Shown here: piece after piece, positions 60,496 through 64,000 of the stretch
Layout: each line of letters opens with the position of its first letter
Position numbering within the stretch: position 1 is the first letter of the stretch
Notes under the pieces: model-generated
Seen by the model: only the letters and a program-made list of their open reading frames with translations
Databases searched by the model: none
What the model was told of the DNA's origin: nothing
Assembly: GCA_020403455.1 (NCBI GenBank)
Contig: JADBXP010000010.1
Coordinates: forward strand, 1 to 64,000
Length of the DNA stretch: 64,000 nucleotides
Origin: Chitinophagaceae bacterium
GTDB taxonomy: Bacteria > Bacteroidota > Bacteroidia > Chitinophagales > Chitinophagaceae
Direction: 5' to 3'
Program-made: the position numbers and the translations under genes

Positions 60496-61017
60496 ATGCA
60501 GCAGAATGCATACATCCATATTGGTAAACTAGTAGCCGTATTCGGAATCAAAGGAGAACTGATATTACAGCATGCGCTGGGAAAAAAAACACAATTCAAG
60601 CCCCAGGACATACTCTTTGTAGAAGAAATCAAAGGTTCTTATTTGCCCTATTTTGTAGTTAGTTCGAAGGCGAAATCTGTTGATGAAACTCAATGTTTGC
60701 TCGAGACCGTATCTACACCCGAAGCAGCAGCACGCTTGCGGGGAAAGCAGGTCTGGATTACCGAAAAAGATTTTCGCCGATTTGCAGGGAATAATGCCCC
60801 CATCTCACTGCTGGGTTATCAGGTGATAAGTGATGGCGAAAAATTGGGACAAGTGGAGGAAGTGATTGAACAACCACACCAGGTGCTGCTGACCATTCGC
60901 AAAGAAGGAAAGGAAGTGCTGATTCCGCTGCATGAAGAAAGTTTATTATCTGTAAATCATGATCGCAAAGAAGTAGTTGTTCAGTTGCCGGAAGGACTGT
61001 TGGACGTATACCTATAG
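60496..61017 (+). CDS. rimM: Ribosome maturation factor RimM
   Basis: RimM aids 30S head assembly and binds S19. It is 173 residues. The N-terminal beta-barrel opens with IGKLVAVFGIKGELIL, and the PRC-barrel C-domain has LLGYQVISDGEKLGQVEEVIEQPHQVLLTI and the closing VVVQLPEGLLDVYL. Order rpsP-rimM is the usual one. An acyl-CoA thioesterase gene follows after 14 bases. Confidence 0.94.
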   Translation: MQQNAYIHIGKLVAVFGIKGELILQHALGKKTQFKPQDILFVEEIKGSYLPYFVVSSKAKSVDETQCLLETVSTPEAAARLRGKQVWITEKDFRRFAGNNAPISLLGYQVISDGEKLGQVEEVIEQPHQVLLTIRKEGKEVLIPLHEESLLSVNHDRKEVVVQLPEGLLDVYL

Positions 61018-61031
61018 CTGAACGAATTGTT

Positions 61032-61436
61032 ATGGAAAAGTCTTCTGTCTATTCACGCATCATTCAAGTCAAAGCAGATCACCTGGATGAACTGCTACAC
61101 GTAAACAATGTACAATACCTACATTGGATGATGGAATCAGCAGAAGCACATTGGCAGCTTCGGGCTCCCCAGGTTATTCGCGAAGAATTCATTTGGGTGG
61201 TCAGGAAACATTCGATTGAATATACCGGACAAGCAGTAGAAGGGGATGAGTTATTGCTAAAGACATGGACAGGTGAGGCAAGTGGCGCATGCTGGTGGCG
61301 ACACTTTACGATAGAAAAAGCAAACAGTCGAACACAACTTATCAATGCTGCTACTCAGTTTGTTTTGGTGAATCGCATGAATGGCAAGCCACATCCGGTT
61401 CGCTCCAACATCATTAGTTTTTTTCAGGACAATTAA
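61032..61436 (+). CDS. Acyl-CoA thioesterase, 4HBT hotdog family
   Basis: The protein is 134 residues, a single hotdog domain of the YbgC/4-hydroxybenzoyl-CoA thioesterase type. The family motif is HVNNVQYLHWMMESA near residue 20, where the usual catalytic Asp position of HxDxxxHVNN is replaced by LLHVNN, so activity relies on other residues. WVVRKHSIEYTGQAVEGDELLLKTW is typical. The substrate is unknown. The dinB ATG is 9 bases after the stop. Confidence 0.85.
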   Translation: MEKSSVYSRIIQVKADHLDELLHVNNVQYLHWMMESAEAHWQLRAPQVIREEFIWVVRKHSIEYTGQAVEGDELLLKTWTGEASGACWWRHFTIEKANSRTQLINAATQFVLVNRMNGKPHPVRSNIISFFQDN

Positions 61437-61445
61437 TTGCCTGTT

Positions 61446-62609
61446 ATGTCTTCCCCACAACGATACATTGCCCATTTTGATCTGGATTCCTTTTTTGTAA
61501 GCGTGGAGGTGCTTAAAAACCCTTCGCTGAAAGGGAAACCGGTGATCGTAGGGGGCTCTGCTGAGCGCGGTGTGGTAAGTACATGCAGCTACGAGGCCAG
61601 GAAATTCGGAGTGAAAAGTGCTATGCCCATGAAAACAGCTCTCCAGCGTTGTCCGCATGCCATCATTTTACAAGGCTCCTATGCAGATTATGCCGACTAT
61701 TCAGAACGGGTTACGCAGATCATTGCCGAGAAAGCTCCCTTGTTTGAAAAAGCATCCATCGATGAATTTTACATCGACCTCACCGGTATGGACATGTACG
61801 ATGATCCTTTTCAATGGACCATTCAATTGCGGGAGATCATCATACAAAAGACAGGATTGCCCATATCCTTTGGCCTCGCAGGCAATAAAATGGTAGCTAA
61901 AATTGCCACGGATCTTGCTAAACCCAATGGATATATCCGTGTTCCACCCGGAAAAGAAAAGGAATTTCTGGCACCATTGCCCGTTGGAAGAATTTCCGGA
62001 GTGGGCGAACATACGATTGAAGTCCTCTCATCCATGGGGATACATACCATCCGGGAATTGTCTGAGGCGTCTCCTGTATTGCTTTCGCATAGATTGGGGA
62101 AGGCAGGACAATCATTGTATGAAAAAGCACAAGGTATTCACCATGGTATCGTACAGCCTTTTCATGAGTCTAAATCTGTTTCAGCAGAAAATACTTTTGA
62201 GGAAAACATTTCCGATCCGGAATTACTGCATGGCGAGTTGGTAAGACTTACAGAAAAAGTTGCGTATGCCTTGCGCAGGGATGCGCGTTTTGCGGGTTGT
62301 ATAGCCGTTAAAATACGGTATCCTGATTTTGAAACACGCAGCAAACAAATGTCTATCTCCCCTTCGTGCCATGATGACGATTTTATTCCGGCTGCCCTCC
62401 AGTTGCTTCAAGCACTTCATGTGCCGGGCACTTCCGTGCGATTGCTGGGTGTTAGACTCAGTGATTTCTCCCTTCCTGTAACCCAGACCAATTTATTTTC
62501 CGATACATCGCGCAAAAGTCAGCTGTATCAGGCCATTGATGATGTAAAAAATAAATTTGGAAAAGCTGCGCTACAAAAAGCCCGTTCCCTGCCTCGGAAA
62601 AATAAGTAA
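61446..62609 (+). CDS. dinB: DNA polymerase IV (Y family)
   Basis: This translesion polymerase is 387 residues from the ATG at 61446; an in-frame TTG at 61437 is less likely. The catalytic carboxylates are in HFDLDSFF (near residue 10) and SIDEFYIDLTG (near 105, the SIDE motif). The helix-hairpin-helix region is RISGVGEHTIEVLSSMGIHTI, and the C-terminal little-finger domain follows from about 230. No beta-clamp motif is obvious beyond QTNLFSD near 355, which fits a clamp-binding QxxLF box. It is normally induced by DNA damage; no operator is visible here. Confidence 0.94.
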   Translation: MSSPQRYIAHFDLDSFFVSVEVLKNPSLKGKPVIVGGSAERGVVSTCSYEARKFGVKSAMPMKTALQRCPHAIILQGSYADYADYSERVTQIIAEKAPLFEKASIDEFYIDLTGMDMYDDPFQWTIQLREIIIQKTGLPISFGLAGNKMVAKIATDLAKPNGYIRVPPGKEKEFLAPLPVGRISGVGEHTIEVLSSMGIHTIRELSEASPVLLSHRLGKAGQSLYEKAQGIHHGIVQPFHESKSVSAENTFEENISDPELLHGELVRLTEKVAYALRRDARFAGCIAVKIRYPDFETRSKQMSISPSCHDDDFIPAALQLLQALHVPGTSVRLLGVRLSDFSLPVTQTNLFSDTSRKSQLYQAIDDVKNKFGKAALQKARSLPRKNK

Positions 62610-62619
62610 AATTAAAAGT

Positions 62620-62634
62620 CTACTAATTTAGTAG
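62620..62634. promoter_or_regulatory. Palindromic operator upstream of the peroxiredoxin gene
   Basis: CTACTAA-T-TTAGTAG is a perfect 15-base palindrome with seven-base arms. It lies where the -33 box of the peroxiredoxin promoter should be, since the -7 box is at 62642-62649. A regulator bound here would block or assist the polymerase. The arms resemble sites of Rrf2-type regulators (IscR/CymR), but the identity is inference. Confidence 0.6.
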
Positions 62635-62641
62635 GAATATA

Positions 62642-62649
62642 TATATTTG
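62642..62649 (+). promoter_or_regulatory. Candidate -7 element of the peroxiredoxin gene
   Basis: TATATTTG matches TAnnTTTG, 19 bases before the ATG and just downstream of the palindrome. Confidence 0.45.
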
Positions 62650-62668
62650 CAACTCAAATCAATACTAT

Positions 62669-63301
62669 ATGAGTTTAAGATTGGGAGATATTGCCCCTGA
62701 TTTCATTGCCCGAACCTCAGCGGGAGTGATACGGTTTCATGAATACCTTGGCGACAGCTGGGGTGTTTTGTTTTCTCACCCTGCCGATTACACGCCCGTG
62801 TGTACAACCGAGTTGGGAAGAACAGCTTCCCTGAAAGCAGAATTCGAGAGGAGAAATGTTAAGGTATTGGCATTGAGTGTCGATAATCTCGAACGACATG
62901 CCGGTTGGATTCAAGACATCAATGAAACCCAAAACACAGAAGTAAACTTCCCCATCATTGCAGATGATGATCGTACAATTGCAGATCGGTACGATATGAT
63001 TCATCCCAATGCTTCGGAGACAGCGACGGTTCGTTCCTTGTTCATCATTGGGCCTGATAAAAAAATAAAATTGCAGATAACTTATCCTGCTTCAACCGGA
63101 AGAAATTTTGTGGAAGTATTACGGGTAATTGATTCGCTCCAGCTTACCGCGCAACACAGTGTAGCAACGCCGGCAGACTGGAAGCAGGGAGAAGACGTGA
63201 TTGTTGTTCCTGCTGTTTCTACAGAAGATGCCCTCAAAAAGTTTCCCAAAGGGGTAAAAGTTGTCAAACCTTACCTGAGGTATACTCCTCAGCCAAGCTA
63301 A
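62669..63301 (+). CDS. 1-Cys peroxiredoxin (Prx6-like)
   Basis: This thiol peroxidase of 210 residues is of the Prx6 type, reducing hydrogen peroxide and alkyl hydroperoxides. The peroxidatic Cys45 lies in PADYTPVCTTE, the PxxxTxxC motif, and the conserved Arg is in VRSLFIIGPD. It is the only Cys in the protein, so a resolving thiol must come from outside, possibly bacillithiol or a thioredoxin-like partner. The long C-terminal domain (KFPKGVKVVKPYLRYTPQPS) is typical. Upstream lies a palindromic operator and downstream a good terminator. Confidence 0.95.
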   Translation: MSLRLGDIAPDFIARTSAGVIRFHEYLGDSWGVLFSHPADYTPVCTTELGRTASLKAEFERRNVKVLALSVDNLERHAGWIQDINETQNTEVNFPIIADDDRTIADRYDMIHPNASETATVRSLFIIGPDKKIKLQITYPASTGRNFVEVLRVIDSLQLTAQHSVATPADWKQGEDVIVVPAVSTEDALKKFPKGVKVVKPYLRYTPQPS

Positions 63302-63328
63302 ACAGTGTTTTTTGTTTTACTTATACTC

Positions 63329-63355
63329 AGCCTCGATTTCTATCGGGGCTTTTTT
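63329..63355 (+). terminator. Intrinsic terminator after the peroxiredoxin gene
   Basis: AGCCTCGAT and ATCGGGGCT form a 9-bp stem with one U-G pair and a TTCT loop, followed by six T. It overlaps the end of the opposite-strand pseudouridine synthase gene. Confidence 0.8.
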
Positions 63356-64000
63356 GTAATTGTTCCTGAAGCTGGGGCCCACTTGCGCAATTGTTGCAAT
63401 GTAGCCCGCATGTCTTTGGGTAAGGGGGCAATCAATTGTACGGGTTGATTTTTCCATTCAAAAGAAAGTTCAGCGGCATGCAAGGCCAGTCTTGATAAAA
63501 TCGGCCGCTCCTCTTCCGCTGCAAGAGAGATCTTGAAGTTTTTTTTGATGCCGGATAACAACAAAGGACTCCCATCTCCGTACCATTCATCACCTACAAT
63601 GGAATGTCCGATGTATTGCAGGTGTACCCGAATCTGATGGGTACGGCCGGTAAGTATTTGGCAGCGAAGTAAGCTAAAGCCCCTGAACTTTTCTATAACC
63701 TGATATTCAGTAACTGCTGCTTTGCCCTTGGCATGTGTCATCATTCTTCCGGGCTGTGCCGGATTTTCCATGATGGGAACTTGAATGGTACCACGCTCGG
63801 AACTTGGATAACCTTTTACCAGACAGTCATAGAATTTATCAACTGACCGTTCTTCGAAAAGTTTTGATAACTCCTGATGTGCTGCTGAAGTTTTTGCAAA
63901 TAAAATAACCCCACTGGTATCTCGGTCAATGCGGTGAACGGTAAAGATTTCACCATATTTCTGTTTCAAGAGATCTTTCAAAGAAATCTCTTTTCCCTGT
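63340..64000 (-). CDS. RluA-family pseudouridine synthase, N-terminus beyond the window
   Basis: The last 220 codons of the gene are present; the frame is open to the end of the window. A TTG at 63981 is not a true start, as in-frame protein sequence (QGKEIS) continues before it. The catalytic motif is HRIDRDTSGVILFAKT with the active Asp in the HRxDxxTSG signature. LTGRTHQIRVHLQYIGHSIVGDEWYG is the second RluA motif. Target uridines are in rRNA or tRNA, but which ones is not determined. Confidence 0.92.
   Translation of the reverse strand, partial: QGKEISLKDLLKQKYGEIFTVHRIDRDTSGVILFAKTSAAHQELSKLFEERSVDKFYDCLVKGYPSSERGTIQVPIMENPAQPGRMMTHAKGKAAVTEYQVIEKFRGFSLLRCQILTGRTHQIRVHLQYIGHSIVGDEWYGDGSPLLLSGIKKNFKISLAAEEERPILSRLALHAAELSFEWKNQPVQLIAPLPKDMRATLQQLRKWAPASGTITKKPR

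Noticed and set aside
1..64000. Mobile elements, prophage, CRISPR, defence or biosynthetic islands
   Set aside because: I found no transposase, integrase, direct-repeat array, toxin-antitoxin pair, restriction gene or secondary-metabolite cluster. The gene content is core-like throughout.
1..64000. tRNA or rRNA genes
   Set aside because: No cloverleaf-like sequence with a T-loop motif, nor any rRNA segment, was recognised in the gaps, which are mostly under 150 bases.

Overview
The window is a stretch of ordinary, gene-dense chromosome from a member of the Bacteroidota, most likely a Chitinophagaceae-type organism (Chitinophagales/Sphingobacteriales level; the genus is not determinable here). 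The evidence is: promoter-like TAnnTTTG (-7) elements in front of many genes; type IX secretion and gliding proteins (PorT, a PorP/SprF-like protein, GldB); a bacillithiol gene (bshA); and typical Bacteroidota envelope families (DUF5916 barrel protein, VPS10/Asp-box protein, HEXXHXXGXXH metalloprotease). I see no insertion sequence, prophage, CRISPR array, rRNA or tRNA. About 59 protein genes fill nearly all the sequence.

Layout. 1-2.6 kb: end of an unrecognised gene, prfA, galE. 2.6-6.3 kb: a same-strand phosphate locus (PhoB-like regulator, PhoR-like kinase, DUF47 PhoU-like protein, PiT transporter). 6.4-12.7 kb: two large exported proteins of unknown role, one with a His/Cys arrangement like clan CD peptidases and one fusing a degenerate peptidase-like domain, a TolB-like propeller and an outer-membrane barrel, with an MBL hydrolase between them. 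12.7-19.3 kb: terC, pyrD, a thiolase, two tandem universal stress proteins, nadE. 19.4-28.4 kb: gldB, apaG, isocitrate dehydrogenase, pyruvate dehydrogenase E2, an OmpA protein, a large metalloprotease, a histone-H1-like Lys/Ala/Pro protein. 28.5-37.8 kb: CoA-binding protein, yifB, a short MutS-family ATPase, porT-ubiE, rsgA, a tiny lipoprotein, gamma carbonic anhydrase, a class III aminotransferase, bshA. 37.9-45.3 kb: M28 peptidase, RsmI-like methylase, EI24 protein, PorP/SprF, upp, ade, a LolA-like exported protein. 45.4-53.4 kb: VPS10/Asp-box protein, DUF5916 protein, trmD, S4 protein, M20 dipeptidase. 53.4-57.1 kb: an apparent operon of LptF/G, Tat-exported superoxide dismutase, OsmC and a cation diffusion facilitator. 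57.1-64 kb: a hypothetical gene, a START-like protein, ffh, rpsP, rimM, thioesterase, dinB, 1-Cys peroxiredoxin, and a partial RluA-type synthase.

How the genes fit together. The phosphate locus pairs sensing with uptake. upp and ade salvage bases, and pyrD serves de novo pyrimidine synthesis. ffh, rpsP, rimM, trmD, prfA and rsgA serve translation and membrane targeting. PorT, PorP/SprF and GldB are scattered parts of the type IX secretion/gliding machinery, whose core genes lie outside. The LptF/G-SOD-OsmC-CDF operon, the peroxiredoxin and bshA point to envelope and redox defence. I see no complete novel system. The best leads are the 732-residue His/Cys protein, the degenerate peptidase-propeller-barrel fusion, the palindromic operator at the peroxiredoxin promoter, the hairpin at the start of the rpsP leader, and the palindrome-rich gap at 30.5-30.8 kb.
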